Assembly (NCBI RefSeq): GCF_023130475.1
Contig: NZ_JAKHEX010000008.1
Location: 36,027 to 100,026, forward strand
DNA from: Aciditerrimonas ferrireducens
GTDB lineage: Bacteria; Actinomycetota; Acidimicrobiia; Acidimicrobiales; UBA8190
Direction of reading: 5' to 3'
DNA: 64,000 bases
Part shown: in pieces, positions 1 to 11,726 of the stretch
Position numbering within the stretch: the stretch's first letter is position 1
Layout: each line of letters begins with the position of its first letter
Translations under genes and position numbers: made by a program
The notes under the pieces: generated by a model
Database searches by the model: none
The model's input: only the letters and a program-made list of their open reading frames with translations
Told to the model about the DNA's origin: nothing

Positions 1-443
1 CCGTAGAGGGCCCGCATGTCGAGGCCGCCGAGCCACGCCCGCTCGAGCAGCTCGGTCGGCGGCTCGATGCCGAGCTCGGCCTGGGCGATGCGGCGCGCCG
101 CCTCGACGAAGCCCTCGGCGCGCTGCTCCCGGGCGATGCGCTGGAGGACGGGCACGATGGCGGCGAAGCGTGCCCGCACCATGCGCTCGTGCTCGCCCAG
201 CACCTGGTTCGCCTCGACGTCGGTGAGGGGATGCGGGCAGGACCGTTCCCCGACCGCGCTGCAGGCGAGGTTCTCCGCTCGACTCGCGCTCCCGCCGATC
301 GCCGCGAGGCGCCGGGCCGCCGGCGTCGAGGGGTGGCGGCGTTCGGCTGGGACGGGACGTCGCAAGGCTCGCTGGCGAGTGTTCAGCGCTCCTCCTCTCC
401 GAGGTCGGCAGGCACTGCGTCGGGTTCGGCTCGTGGCGGTCAC
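1..443 (-). CDS. csoSCA: Carboxysome shell carbonic anhydrase CsoSCA (N-terminal part, cut by window edge)
   Basis: Only the N-terminal part is present; the gene runs off the left edge. The reading frame holds the segment SCPHPLTDVEANQVLG, then a helical stretch ending ELLERAWLGGLDMRALY. This matches the N-terminal helical domain of the alpha-carboxysome carbonic anhydrase, which converts bicarbonate to CO2 inside the shell. The zinc-binding catalytic domain lies outside the window. It follows csoS2 closely, giving the canonical order cbbL-cbbS-csoS2-csoSCA. The start is uncertain. A GTG at 443 with an AGGTG ribosome site gives the longest form. However, a CTG at 386 preceded by GGAGAGGAGGAGCG would give a protein beginning with Asn-Thr-Arg after the initiator, like known CsoSCA proteins (MNTR). 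The family call rests on recalled sequence similarity and position. Confidence 0.8.
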   Translation of the reverse strand, partial: MTATSRTRRSACRPRRGGALNTRQRALRRPVPAERRHPSTPAARRLAAIGGSASRAENLACSAVGERSCPHPLTDVEANQVLGEHERMVRARFAAIVPVLQRIAREQRAEGFVEAARRIAQAELGIEPPTELLERAWLGGLDMRALY

Positions 444-451
444 CGGGTCAC

Positions 452-1951
452 CTAGCCCCTCGCACCGCCCGAGTAGGTGATGACCGCGCCGCCCGGCGTG
501 TTGCCACTGCTGCCCGTGATCCTGCTGAGCGGGATCTCGGGTCGCTCCCGCTCCCGGTTCGCGTGGGCACCGGGCATGGCACCGCGGGGCCCTGGACCCC
601 GCAGCGTCGGGTTCCGCCGGGTGGAGAAGCCCTCGGTGCCGGTGACCGCCCGAGCAGGCCGCCAGGCGGCGGCGCCGGTGACCGGCACCCCGTCCTCGGC
701 GCCCTCCCCGGTGATCGGGCTGCTTCGCCGGACCTCGCCCGGCACTGCGCCGGCGAGAACCTCCCGGGCGCGGAACTCCGGCGTGCCCGACACCAGGCCC
801 TCCGCACGCCCGACCGGTCCGGTGATGGCCGGCCCGCCGTACGCGGTGCCCGTGATCCGCACCGCCCGGCGCGTCCGCGCCAGGGCCGCCGGGGAGTGGA
901 CGCTGAACCCTCCCCGTCCGGGCGCCAGGGGGACGGGGGACTCGCCGTGGTCATCCATCGTCGGGCCGGCCAGACGGCCGGGCAGCTCGGGGCGCCGGGC
1001 CGAGAGGACCGTGGCGTAGGGCGTGCCGCTCACCACCACGTCCTCCCCCCGGTGCACCCCGGTGAGACGCTCGCCCCCGTCGGCTCTGGTGCCGCTCGGC
1101 ACGATGCCCTGCCCCGGCTCCCGGACCCACTGGCGTTGCGCCGTCTCCTCCAGGTCCGCCGGGTCGCACGCCTCGTACTGGTCGGGCCCCACGTACTGGT
1201 CGCCGGAGACCGGCTGGCACTCGCCCCGCTCCGCGCCGGTCACCTTCGGGTTCGGTTCGAGCACCGTCCCGGTCACCGGTCGGCCCCGGACCGTGCTCAT
1301 GACGCTCACCTTGTGGGGCGTGCCGCCCCCGCAGAGGTGCTCGGGCAGGTCACTGGTCACGTACTGGGTCCCGGTGATCCGGGCGCACGCCCCGGGCTCG
1401 TCCCCGGTGACCTTGGGGCTGCGGCCGACCTCGGTGCCGGTCACTTCCTGCCCGGCCGCCGTGGTTGCCGCCCCGACCTTCGGGGCAGCCGCAGGGGGCA
1501 CCTCGCCGCAGAGCTCCTCGTACTGCTCGGCCCCTGCGTACTCGGTCCCGGTCACCACCTGGCACACGCCCGCCTCGCTCCCGGTGACCACGGCCGTGGG
1601 ATCGACGGCGGTTCCCGTCACCGGAGCCCCGGCCAGGGTCGTCCCGATCGCCACCTTGGGCGGGGCCGGCCGGGGGGTGCGGCTCCGGCCGCGGGGCCGG
1701 CAGGCGGGCGCCTCCCCTCGACCGCGCTCGCAGCGCTCCCGGCGGCGCTCCATGGCCCGCAGACGTCCCTCGGGCACGGTGCTGGTCCCGTTGGTGCCCT
1801 GGGCCTCGCCACGGTCGTCGCCGTGGATGCAGCCGCACCCCTCGCCCGGCGGATCCGGCACGGCGACCACCGCGGCCGAGCCGTTGCGGGCCAGCGCCCG
1901 GCGGCGCTCGAGGGCCAGCTCCCGCCCTGCGAGTGCTCGCCGCGTGGCCAT
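452..1951 (-). CDS. csoS2: Carboxysome assembly protein CsoS2 (short form)
   Basis: CsoS2 is the disordered scaffold that links RuBisCO to the alpha-carboxysome shell. The 499-residue product shows its layout. The basic N-terminus carries two RuBisCO-binding-like helices (about residues 10-23 and 60-79). Three middle repeats follow at about 98-148, 158-207 and 212-262, each with VTGT/VTG motifs, a central Cys and a Cys near the end. The C-terminal region has VSGTPYA, ITGTAYGG and VTGTEGFS motifs, and the extreme C-terminus is ITYSGGARG. Well-studied CsoS2 proteins are roughly 800-900 residues with more N and M repeats, so this is a compact version. The ATG at 1951 shares one base with the cbbS stop and is preceded by GGGGGAGAGAGG. 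The reading frame is open further upstream, but that extension overlaps cbbS and looks artefactual. Confidence 0.93.
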   Translation of the reverse strand: MATRRALAGRELALERRRALARNGSAAVVAVPDPPGEGCGCIHGDDRGEAQGTNGTSTVPEGRLRAMERRRERCERGRGEAPACRPRGRSRTPRPAPPKVAIGTTLAGAPVTGTAVDPTAVVTGSEAGVCQVVTGTEYAGAEQYEELCGEVPPAAAPKVGAATTAAGQEVTGTEVGRSPKVTGDEPGACARITGTQYVTSDLPEHLCGGGTPHKVSVMSTVRGRPVTGTVLEPNPKVTGAERGECQPVSGDQYVGPDQYEACDPADLEETAQRQWVREPGQGIVPSGTRADGGERLTGVHRGEDVVVSGTPYATVLSARRPELPGRLAGPTMDDHGESPVPLAPGRGGFSVHSPAALARTRRAVRITGTAYGGPAITGPVGRAEGLVSGTPEFRAREVLAGAVPGEVRRSSPITGEGAEDGVPVTGAAAWRPARAVTGTEGFSTRRNPTLRGPGPRGAMPGAHANRERERPEIPLSRITGSSGNTPGGAVITYSGGARG

Positions 1952-2292
1952 CACGCCTCTCTCCCCCGGTAGACGACGAAGGCGCTGCCTTGGCTCTGGG
2001 TGTAGTTGTCGTAGCCGATCAGCCGGACGAGGTGGGTCGGGTGCGCCCGACGACAGGCCTCCAGTTCGTCGAGGACCACGTGCACGTCGGTCTCCCCGAA
2101 CAGCGGGAGCTTCCACATGTACCAGAAGTGGCTGAAGGCCCGCTTGGTCGGTTCGACGTGCTCGACGGCGAGGTTCCAGCCCTGGGCGATCATGTACTCG
2201 ACCTGGCGCCGGACCTGCTCGGCGTCCATGGCCGGGAGGTACGAGAAGGTCTCGTAGCGACGCCCGCCTTGGTAATCCTGGATGTCACTCAT
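1951..2292 (-). CDS. cbbS: RuBisCO small subunit
   Basis: The 113-residue product is the small subunit of form I ribulose-1,5-bisphosphate carboxylase/oxygenase. It begins with an ETFSYLP segment and contains the core [13 protein letters not shown], then [11 protein letters not shown] and [12 protein letters not shown], all landmarks of the family. It lies 102 nt downstream of cbbL and overlaps the csoS2 start by one base, so translation is probably coupled. Together with cbbL, csoS2 and csoSCA it forms an alpha-carboxysome operon, which places the enzyme in the form IA carboxysomal group. Confidence 0.96.
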   Translation of the reverse strand: MSDIQDYQGGRRYETFSYLPAMDAEQVRRQVEYMIAQGWNLAVEHVEPTKRAFSHFWYMWKLPLFGETDVHVVLDELEACRRAHPTHLVRLIGYDNYTQSQGSAFVVYRGREA

Positions 2293-2394
2293 GCCTGTCT
2301 CCTGCCCTTCGGCCCGCCAGCGACCCAGCGGGCCGCTCGGCGGGGCCCCGACGAGGGCCCGGGCCGGGAACCGCGACCCGACCAGCGAGCGGGG

Positions 2395-3816
2395 TCATCG
2401 GTTCACGACGTCGAGCCTGTCGACGGTGTCGAACTCGAACTTGATCTCCTTCCAGGTCTCCATGGCGGCGCGCAGCTCGGGCGAGTGGGCCGCGGCCCTG
2501 GTGAGGATCTCTTTGCCTTCCCGCTCCACGTCCCGACCCTCGTTGCGGGCCTGCACGCAGGCCTCGAGGGCGGTGCGGTTGGCAGCCGCCCCCGCCGCGT
2601 TGCCCCAGGGGTGCCCGAGGGTGCCGCCACCGAACTGGAACACGGCGTCGTCCCCGAAGATGCTGAGGAGCGCCGGCATGTGCCAGACGTGGATCCCCCC
2701 CGAGGCCACCGGGAAGACCCCGGGCATGTACCCCCAGTCCTGGTCGAACATGATGCCCCGGCCCCGGTTCTCCGGGATGAAGGACTCGCGCATGATGTCG
2801 ATCCAGCCCAGGGTCGCCTCGCGGTCGCCCTCCAGCTTGCCCACCACCGTCCCGCTGTGGAGGTGGTCGCCGCCCGAGAGCCGCAGGGCCTTGGCGAGGA
2901 CCCGGAAGTGGATGCCGTGCATGGGGTTGCGGTCGATGACCGCGTGCATGGCCCGGTGGATGTGGAGCAGCAGGCCGTTGCGCCGGCACCAGCGGGCCAG
3001 GCCGGTGTTGGCGCAGAACCCCCCGGTCAAGAAGTCGTGCATGATGATCGGCGCACCGAGCTCCTTGGCGAACTCCGCCCGCTCGTACATCTCCTCAGGA
3101 GACGGAGCCGTCACGTTCAGGTAGTGCCCCTTGCGCTCGCCGGTCTCCTCCTCGGCCAGCTTCACCGCTTCCATGACGAACAGGAACCGGTCCCGCCAGC
3201 GCATGAACGGCTGGCTGTTCACGTTCTCGTCGTCCTTCGTGAAGTCCAGCCCGCCCCGGAGGCACTCGTAGACCGCTCGTCCGTAGTTCTTCGCCGACAG
3301 GCCGAGCTTGGGCTTGATGGTGCAGCCGAGCAGGGGACGGCCGTACTTGTTCATCTTGTCCCGCTCCACCTGGATGCCGTGGGGCGGCCCGTTGCAGGTG
3401 GTCACGAAGGCGAGGGGGAACCGCACGTCCTCGAGTCGAAGCGACCGCACCGCCTTGAAGCCGAAGACGTTGCCCACCAGCGAGGTGAACACGTTGACCA
3501 CCGAGCTCTCCTCGAAGAGGTCGAGCGGATAGGCGACGAAGGCGTAGAACGCCTGGTCGTTGCCGGGCACGTCCTCGATCCGATAGGCGCGGCCCTTGTA
3601 GTAGTCGAGGTCGGTGAGCAGGTCGGTCCACACCGTGGTCCAGGTCCCGGTGGAGGATTCGGCGGCGACTGCGGCCGCCGCTTCCTCGCGGTCCACGCCG
3701 GGCTGCGGCACCACCTTGAAGCACGCCAGGATGTCGGAGTCGAGCGGGACGTAGTCGGGCGCCCAATAGGTCTTTCGGTACTCCTTGACCCCCGCTTCGT
3801 ACTTCTTCACAGCCAT
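2395..3816 (-). CDS. cbbL: RuBisCO large subunit, form I (carboxysomal type)
   Basis: This is the catalytic large subunit that carboxylates ribulose-1,5-bisphosphate in the Calvin-Benson-Bassham cycle; 473 residues, a normal form I length. Visible motifs are the active-site segment GCTIKPKLG, the activation segment [13 protein letters not shown] with the carbamylated Lys (about K194), and the loop-6 segment [12 protein letters not shown]. The frame is open to 3861, but the ATG at 3816 is chosen. It gives the typical N-terminus [18 protein letters not shown] and has an AGGAGAGG ribosome site directly upstream. It is the first gene of the carboxysome operon and has its own candidate promoter. 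Confidence 0.97.
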   Translation of the reverse strand: MAVKKYEAGVKEYRKTYWAPDYVPLDSDILACFKVVPQPGVDREEAAAAVAAESSTGTWTTVWTDLLTDLDYYKGRAYRIEDVPGNDQAFYAFVAYPLDLFEESSVVNVFTSLVGNVFGFKAVRSLRLEDVRFPLAFVTTCNGPPHGIQVERDKMNKYGRPLLGCTIKPKLGLSAKNYGRAVYECLRGGLDFTKDDENVNSQPFMRWRDRFLFVMEAVKLAEEETGERKGHYLNVTAPSPEEMYERAEFAKELGAPIIMHDFLTGGFCANTGLARWCRRNGLLLHIHRAMHAVIDRNPMHGIHFRVLAKALRLSGGDHLHSGTVVGKLEGDREATLGWIDIMRESFIPENRGRGIMFDQDWGYMPGVFPVASGGIHVWHMPALLSIFGDDAVFQFGGGTLGHPWGNAAGAAANRTALEACVQARNEGRDVEREGKEILTRAAAHSPELRAAMETWKEIKFEFDTVDRLDVVNR

Positions 3817-3872
3817 TCGACCTCTCCTGACATGGTCGGCCCGGTCGGACCCGGGTGGCAATCGCTGCGGTC

Positions 3873-3901
3873 AGTGTACGAACGGGAAAAACAGAAGTGA
3901 A
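3873..3901 (-). promoter_or_regulatory. Candidate cbbL promoter
   Basis: Read on the minus strand, TTCACT (3901-3896) and TACACT (3878-3873) are separated by 17 nt. This is a good match to a housekeeping sigma-70 promoter, 57 nt upstream of the cbbL ATG. The 140-nt gap between pgk and cbbL is clearly AT-richer than its surroundings. Confidence 0.5.
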
Positions 3902-3915
3902 TCGAAACTTTTCGA
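3902..3915. promoter_or_regulatory. Inverted repeat upstream of the cbbL promoter
   Basis: TCGAAA-CT-TTTCGA, a perfect 6-bp inverted repeat with a 2-nt centre, abuts the candidate -35 element of cbbL. That is a plausible activator site, for example for a CbbR-type LysR protein. No cbbR gene is in the window. Confidence 0.35.
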
Positions 3916-3956
3916 ACGAGACGTTAAAGCTTCGTTGAAGGTCCGGGTTCGCCGGG

Positions 3957-5088
3957 TCAGCGACGAAGGGGGGCCCAGCGCCGCAGCGCGGCGAGGCCGG
4001 GCAGGTCGCCCTTCTCGAGGAGCTCGAGGGTCGCCCCGCCGCCGCTGGAGAGGTGGTCGACCCGCTCGGCGAGCCCGAAGGCGGCCATGGCGGCCGCGCT
4101 GTCCCCCCCGCCGACCACGGTGAAGGCCGGGCTGGCGGCCATCGCCTCCGCCACCAGCCGCGTCCCGGCCGCGAACCGGGGGTCCTCGTACGCGCCGAGC
4201 GGCCCGTTCCACAGGACGGTCCCGGCCGACTCGATCAGTGTCGCGAACCGTTCGCCGGTGCGCTCCCCGATGTCCATGCCCCGCCAGCCCGAGGGGAGGT
4301 CGGGACCGCTCGTGGCGAGCTCCTCGGGGCGGTCGCTGCGCTGGGCGACCAGGTCGACGGGCAGCTCGATCCGCCGGCCCGACTCGAGCAGGGCCCGGCA
4401 CTCCTCCAGGGCGTCCTCCTCGACCGGGGAGTCCCCGACCTCGCGCCCGGCTGCCCGCAGGAACGTGAAGCAGAGCGCCCCCCCCGACGGCGAGGGTGTC
4501 GACCTGGTCGAGCAGCGCTCGAAGCAGCGGCAGCTTCTCCTTGGCCTTGGCCCCCCCGACCACGACCACCAGGGGCGGCTCGGCCCGTTCGACCAGCCGG
4601 GAGAGCACGGCCACCTCACGGGCGAGGAGCCGGCCGGCCGCGCTCGGGAGGGTGGCGGGGGGACCGACGATCGAGGCGTGAGCCCGGTGCGCGGCGCCGA
4701 ACGCGTCGTTCACGTAGAGGTCGTGCCCGGCCACCAGGCGGGCGACGAAGGCCGGGTCGTTGGCCTCCTCCCCGGGGTCGAACCGGAGGTTCTCGAGCAC
4801 CTCCACCGGGCCGTCGCCGAGCAGCTCACGGAGCCGGTCCCGCACCGGTGCCACCGAGAGCCGCGGGTCGGGGCGGCCGGCCGGGCGGCCGAGGTGGGTG
4901 CAGAGGGTGACCCGGGCTCCCCGCTCGATCAGCCACTGCACCGTCGGGAGGCTGGCCCGGAGACGGAAGTCGTCGGCGACCGTCAGCCGGCCCGCGGCGT
5001 CCTCGACCAGGGGCACGTTGAGATCCGCGCGGACCAGGACGGAGCGCCCTGCGACCTCGGGCAGGTCCTCGAGGGCGGGCAGGCGCAC
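3957..5088 (-). pseudogene. pgk: Phosphoglycerate kinase, interrupted by a frameshift
   Basis: Phosphoglycerate kinase transfers phosphate between ATP and 3-phosphoglycerate, in the Calvin cycle and glycolysis. The N-terminal half reads from a GTG at 5088 with the substrate motif RADLNVPL, HLGRPAGR and VVVVGGAKAKEK. The C-terminal half lies in another frame, with ALCFTFLRAAG, VLWNGPLGAYE and the nucleotide-binding VVGGGDSAAAM. The frames switch at a run of eight C at 4478-4485 (eight G on the coding strand). Removing one base restores a full enzyme of about 376 residues. The GTG start directly follows the hppA stop codon. Either the run is a sequencing error, a phase-variable tract, or the copy is broken. 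An intact pgk is expected in an autotroph, so I favour error or slippage. Confidence 0.85.
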
Positions 5089-7449
<2,361 letters not shown>

Positions 7450-7629
7450 GGTCCACTGCTCCTTCCCAGCCCCTCCCCCAAGGACCCGCCGGTCGGGGAC
7501 GGCGAGCTGGGCCCCCACCCAGCCGCCCCGACGGGCCGCCCGCACGATACCGACCAGGCCCCCCGTCGGCAACCATTCCCCCGAGCCCGGCCCCAGCCGG
7601 CCCGCCCCCTGGCGCAGGCCGGGTCCGGC

Positions 7630-10140
7630 TCAGTCCCCGCCGTCGTCCTCGCCCTCGGGCTCGGCCACCAGCTCGTAGACCGGGTTCACGATGGCCAGCC
7701 GGCGGTCCCGCTGCCCGACCATGCCCTCGGCCACGAGCCGGGTCCCCGGCCGGATCCCCGGCACCCGCCGGCGGCCTTGGAAGACGAGGAGGATCCCCCC
7801 GGTGTCGTCGGTCAGCACGCACTCCACCGAGGCCACCCCGGCCCGGGGCTGGACCCGGACGGAGGAGACCCGGCCGGCCACCTTCGCCCGGCGCCGCCAG
7901 GTCACCGACCCGATGGGCACGGTCCCGACGGCCAGGGGCGAGCCGGCCACCGAGCGGTCGGGCCGGCCCTGGGCCGCCTTGTCCTGGTCCTTCTCCGAGA
8001 CCTTGCGGCCGGCGGCCTCCTCGGCGGCGACCCGCCCCTCGAGGGCCTCCTGCTCGGCCCGCCGGCGGGCCTCGGCGGCCTGGGCCCGGGCCTTCGGGGG
8101 CTTCGGCACGTGGAAGGGCACCAGGGTGGCGTTCACGTGGGCCAGCCGGCCGAGGGCCGAGACGATGCGGTCGGCGGTGCGGTCGTGGAGGATCCGGGCC
8201 CAGCGGCTCGTGTAGGCCCGGCGGGGCAGGAGGACGGTGAGCTCGGTGTCCCCGTCGGCCACCGCCTGGGCGGCCAGCTCGAGCGCGGCCCGCCCGAGGC
8301 GCCGGTCGGGACACTCCACGAGATCCAGGGGGAAGCGGCTGAGCCCGAGCTGGGTCCAGCGGTCCTCGAGGTAGGCGGCCCGGCGGGAGTCGACCACGAG
8401 GTGGACGGCCCGCAGCTCGTCGGGCATGAGCGTCCGGGCGTACTGCATGGCCCGGGCGGTGGCCAGGTCGAGACGCTCCACCATGACGATGACCGCGTGG
8501 CGCCGCAGGATCGGGGCCTCGCAGGCCTGGGCTGCGCCGGCCTCGAGGAGGGCCGCCTCGTAGCGGTACTGGCGGTTCAGGCGGATGAGGAGCAGGTAGA
8601 GCAGGGGGCCGGCGACGGCCACGAGCCAGGCCCCCTGGGTGAACTTCACGGTGAGGAAGATGAGGACGACGGCGAGGGAGAGGGCCCCGGCGAAGCCGTT
8701 GATGACCTGTCGCCACTGCCAGCCCGGTTCCCTCAGGGTCCGGTGGTGCTTCACCATGCCGAACCCGGCCATGGTGAAGCCGGTGAAGACCCCGATGGCG
8801 TAGAGGGCCACCAGGCTGTTGAGGTTGGCGTCGGTGCCCACCACGAGGGCCAGGGCCACGATGGTGAGGACGATGATGCCGTTGGAGAAGGCCAGCCGGT
8901 GGCCCCGACGGGTCAGCTGGCGGGGCAGGAAGGCGTCCTGGGCGACGAAGCTCGTCAGGTAGGGGAAGCCGTTGAAGCTCGTGTTGCCCCCGGTGAAGAG
9001 GATGAGCATGGTGAAGACCACCACCAGGTCGGCCACCACCTTGCCGGCAGTGGTCGACCCCCAGACCCAGCCGGCGACCTGGGCCACCACCGTCGGGGTC
9101 TCGTCCACGTAGGGGGTGGCGTGACTGAAGTGGGCGAGGACCGTCACCCCGAGGACCAAGAAGCCCAGCACGCAGCTCATGGCCACGAGGGTCCGTCGGG
9201 CGTTGCGGGCCTGGGGCTGGCGGAAGCTGGCCACCCCGTTCGAGATGGCCTCGAGGCCGGTGAGCGACGACCCGCCGTTGGCGAAGGCCTTCAGCAAGGT
9301 GAGGATGGCGGCGAACTCGATGAGGCCGCTGTGGTGCCCGAAGGCGACCATGCCGTGATGGAAGTGGAGGGGGGCGGCGGCCGTGCCGGTGGCCACCCGG
9401 GCGTAGCCCACCACGACGGTGATGCCCAGGCTGACGACGAAGAGGTAGGTGGGCAGGGCGAAGATCTTCGCCCCCTCCCGGATCCCCCGCAGGTTGCCGT
9501 AGCACATGAAGAGGATCACCCCGACGGTGATGGGCAGGGTGTAGGGGGTGAGCGAGGGGACGATGGAGGTCAGGGCCTCGGTGCCCGCGGTGCACTGGAC
9601 CGCCACCGTCACCGTGTAGTCGATGAGCAGGGCCACCGCCGCGATCTGGGCCACCCTCAGGCCGAAGTTGTCCCGGGCCACCACGTAGGAGCCCCCGGCC
9701 TTCGTGTAGGCGGCGATGACCTCCCGGTACGAGAGGGTCACGAAGAACAGCACGGCCAGGATGGCCAGGGTGACCGGAACCACGAGCATGAAGGCGGCCG
9801 CCCCGAAGAACGGCACGAGCTGAGTCAGCATCTCCTCGGTGCCGTACGCCGAGGAGGAGATGCAGTCCGGGGAGAGCACCCCGAGGGCGGCGATCTTCCC
9901 GAGGCGCTCCGAGGCCAGCTTGTCGGTGGTGAGGGGAGGCCCGAGCAGCTTGTTCTTGATGCGGTACGACAGGGGCTCGGGCAGGTCGAAGGACTCAGGC
10001 GTCGGGATGACCGGCGGCGGGGTGGCGAAGGCCGGCCGGTCCTCGCCGGCAGCCGCCCCGTTGCGGGGGGCTGGGGCGGCCAGCGCCGCGCCGGCTGCTG
10101 CGGGCCGGTCGGCGGGGGCGGGGTCAGCGGGCGAGGGCAC
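7630..10140 (-). CDS. KimA/YdaO-like APC-family K+ permease with C-terminal OB-fold
   Basis: The N-terminal half to about residue 480 is an amino acid/polyamine/organocation (APC) superfamily transporter with about 12 membrane segments and the characteristic SPDCISSSAYGTEEML segment of the KimA (YdaO) potassium importer group. A soluble region follows, with helical and charged stretches (about 630-700). The last roughly 100 residues (TWRRRAKVAGRVSSVRVQPR through LVAEGMVGQ) look like an OB-fold nucleic-acid-binding domain. In mycobacteria the corresponding locus has a permease beside ceoB/ceoC and, nearby, a separate OB-fold protein, so this looks like a fusion. The GTG start has a GGAGG 12 nt upstream. 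It is divergent from the two RCK genes. Confidence 0.82.
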   Translation of the reverse strand: MPSPADPAPADRPAAAGAALAAPAPRNGAAAGEDRPAFATPPPVIPTPESFDLPEPLSYRIKNKLLGPPLTTDKLASERLGKIAALGVLSPDCISSSAYGTEEMLTQLVPFFGAAAFMLVVPVTLAILAVLFFVTLSYREVIAAYTKAGGSYVVARDNFGLRVAQIAAVALLIDYTVTVAVQCTAGTEALTSIVPSLTPYTLPITVGVILFMCYGNLRGIREGAKIFALPTYLFVVSLGITVVVGYARVATGTAAAPLHFHHGMVAFGHHSGLIEFAAILTLLKAFANGGSSLTGLEAISNGVASFRQPQARNARRTLVAMSCVLGFLVLGVTVLAHFSHATPYVDETPTVVAQVAGWVWGSTTAGKVVADLVVVFTMLILFTGGNTSFNGFPYLTSFVAQDAFLPRQLTRRGHRLAFSNGIIVLTIVALALVVGTDANLNSLVALYAIGVFTGFTMAGFGMVKHHRTLREPGWQWRQVINGFAGALSLAVVLIFLTVKFTQGAWLVAVAGPLLYLLLIRLNRQYRYEAALLEAGAAQACEAPILRRHAVIVMVERLDLATARAMQYARTLMPDELRAVHLVVDSRRAAYLEDRWTQLGLSRFPLDLVECPDRRLGRAALELAAQAVADGDTELTVLLPRRAYTSRWARILHDRTADRIVSALGRLAHVNATLVPFHVPKPPKARAQAAEARRRAEQEALEGRVAAEEAAGRKVSEKDQDKAAQGRPDRSVAGSPLAVGTVPIGSVTWRRRAKVAGRVSSVRVQPRAGVASVECVLTDDTGGILLVFQGRRRVPGIRPGTRLVAEGMVGQRDRRLAIVNPVYELVAEPEGEDDGGD

Positions 10141-10286
10141 CGGTCGGGGACCTCCGGCTCGTGCGCAGGGTCACAGGCCCCTATTCAACTCGCCTGGGCC
10201 GCTCCCCGGCGAACCCTCCCCCGAGGGATCGGCCGGTGGTCGGACCACCGGGCCTCAGCTTGTCCACGGCGCCCCGAGCGGCTTCG

Positions 10287-10973
10287 ATGGTGGGGGTGCA
10301 CGTGATCGTGGTGGGTTGCGGCCGGGTCGGCTCCGGGCTGGCCGTGAGCTTGGTGGCGCAGGGCCACAGCGTGGCCATCGTGGACAAGCAGGCCGCGGCG
10401 TTCCGGCGCCTGCCCGAGGACTGGCCGGGGACGACCGTGGTCGGTTCGGGCTTCGACCGCAGCGACCTGGAGGCCGCCGGGGCGAATAGGGCCGGGGCGC
10501 TGGCTGCGGTGACGAGCGGGGACAACTCGAACATCCTGACCGCTCGGATCGCCCGGGAGACCTACGGCATCCCGAACGTCGTGGCCCGGATCTACGACCC
10601 CCGCCGGGCCGAGATCTACCAGCGCCTGGGCATCCCGACGGTGGCCACGGTGCCCTGGACCATCGACCAGGTCACCCGGCGCCTGCTGCCCGAGGCGGCC
10701 ATCGGGGAGTGGACCGACCCGAGCGGCCAGCTGCTGCTGCTCGAGCGCAGCCTGCCCGAGGTCTGGGCCGGGCGGCGCCTGGCCGCCCTGACCGAGCCCG
10801 GGGCCATCAGCCTGGCGGCGGTCAGCCGGGCCGGGGTGCCCCGCCTCGACGTGGACGAGCTGATCGGCCAGGAGGGTGACGTGCTGCACGTGCTGGCCCG
10901 CAAGGACGCGGTGGAGCTCCTCGAGCAGCGCCTGGCCGCCGGCCCGGCCCAGGCGACCGGGAGCGCCCGGTGA
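10287..10973 (+). CDS. ceoB: TrkA-family K+ uptake regulatory protein, first copy
   Basis: An RCK (TrkA-N/TrkA-C) protein that gates potassium channels or transporters in response to nucleotides. The Rossmann motif VIVVGCGRVGSGLA is followed by the acidic end of strand 2 (VAIVD). The C-terminal TrkA-C domain starts near residue 145. Several starts are possible: ATG at 10287 or GTG at 10290 and 10296; the GTG at 10296 would give a family-typical N-terminus. The stop overlaps the next gene's GTG (GTGA), so the pair is co-translated. The order permease-ceoB-ceoC matches the mycobacterial locus. Confidence 0.85.
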   Translation: MVGVHVIVVGCGRVGSGLAVSLVAQGHSVAIVDKQAAAFRRLPEDWPGTTVVGSGFDRSDLEAAGANRAGALAAVTSGDNSNILTARIARETYGIPNVVARIYDPRRAEIYQRLGIPTVATVPWTIDQVTRRLLPEAAIGEWTDPSGQLLLLERSLPEVWAGRRLAALTEPGAISLAAVSRAGVPRLDVDELIGQEGDVLHVLARKDAVELLEQRLAAGPAQATGSAR

Positions 10974-11665
10974 GGGTGGCGGTGGCAGGAGCCGGGTCGG
11001 TCGGGACGGCCATCGCCAAGGAGCTCTCGGCGAACGGCCACGACGTGGTGCTCTTCGAGAAGGACCCCGAGGTGGTGGCCCGCCTGCGGCCCCACTTGCC
11101 GGTCCGCTGGGTGACCGCCGACGCCTGCGAGGTGAGCTCCCTGGACGCCGCGGGCCTCGCCGAGGTGGACGTGGTGGTGGCGGCCACCGGGGACGACGAG
11201 GACAACCTCGTGGTCTCCCTGCTCGCCAAGCAGGAGTTCGCCGTCCCCCGGGTGGTGGCCCGGGTGAACCACCCGGCCAACCAGTGGATGTTCACCGAGG
11301 CCTGGGGGGTCGACGTCTCGGTCTCCACCCCCCAGCTCATCACCGCCCTCGTCGAGGAGGCGGTGTCGGTCGGGTCCCTGGTCCGCCTCCTGCAGTTCCA
11401 GGGCGGCGAGGCCCACCTGGTCGAGGTGACCCTGGCCGAGGACTCGCCGGCCGCGGGTCGGTCCATCGCCGACCTGGGCATCCCCCGGGACGCCACGGTC
11501 GTGGCGGTGGTCCGGGAGGAGCGGGTGGTGGTGCCCCGGGGCGACACCACCCTCTGCGCCGGCGACGAGGTCCTCCTGCTGGTCATGGGCAGCGCCGAGC
11601 CCGAGGTCCAGCGCCTCCTCGTCGGGGCCCAGGCCCCTGGCCCGGCCCACCCGGCTGCGCCCTGA
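10970..11665 (+). CDS. ceoC: TrkA-family K+ uptake regulatory protein, second copy
   Basis: The second RCK protein of the pair, 231 residues. The N-terminal nucleotide-binding motif VAVAGAGSVGTAIAKEL is followed by VVLFEKD. The C-terminal TrkA-C domain (about 145-222) includes HLVEVTLAEDSPAAGRS. The GTG start overlaps the upstream stop by four bases. It probably forms hetero-oligomers with the upstream protein to regulate the neighbouring permease or another K+ channel; that partnership is inferred from position. Confidence 0.85.
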   Translation: MRVAVAGAGSVGTAIAKELSANGHDVVLFEKDPEVVARLRPHLPVRWVTADACEVSSLDAAGLAEVDVVVAATGDDEDNLVVSLLAKQEFAVPRVVARVNHPANQWMFTEAWGVDVSVSTPQLITALVEEAVSVGSLVRLLQFQGGEAHLVEVTLAEDSPAAGRSIADLGIPRDATVVAVVREERVVVPRGDTTLCAGDEVLLLVMGSAEPEVQRLLVGAQAPGPAHPAAP

Positions 11666-11726
11666 GCCGCGGTTCCGCCTCGCCCGGTCCCCGGCGGGCC
11701 ACGTGGGGGTCGGTAGGCTGCGCCCG

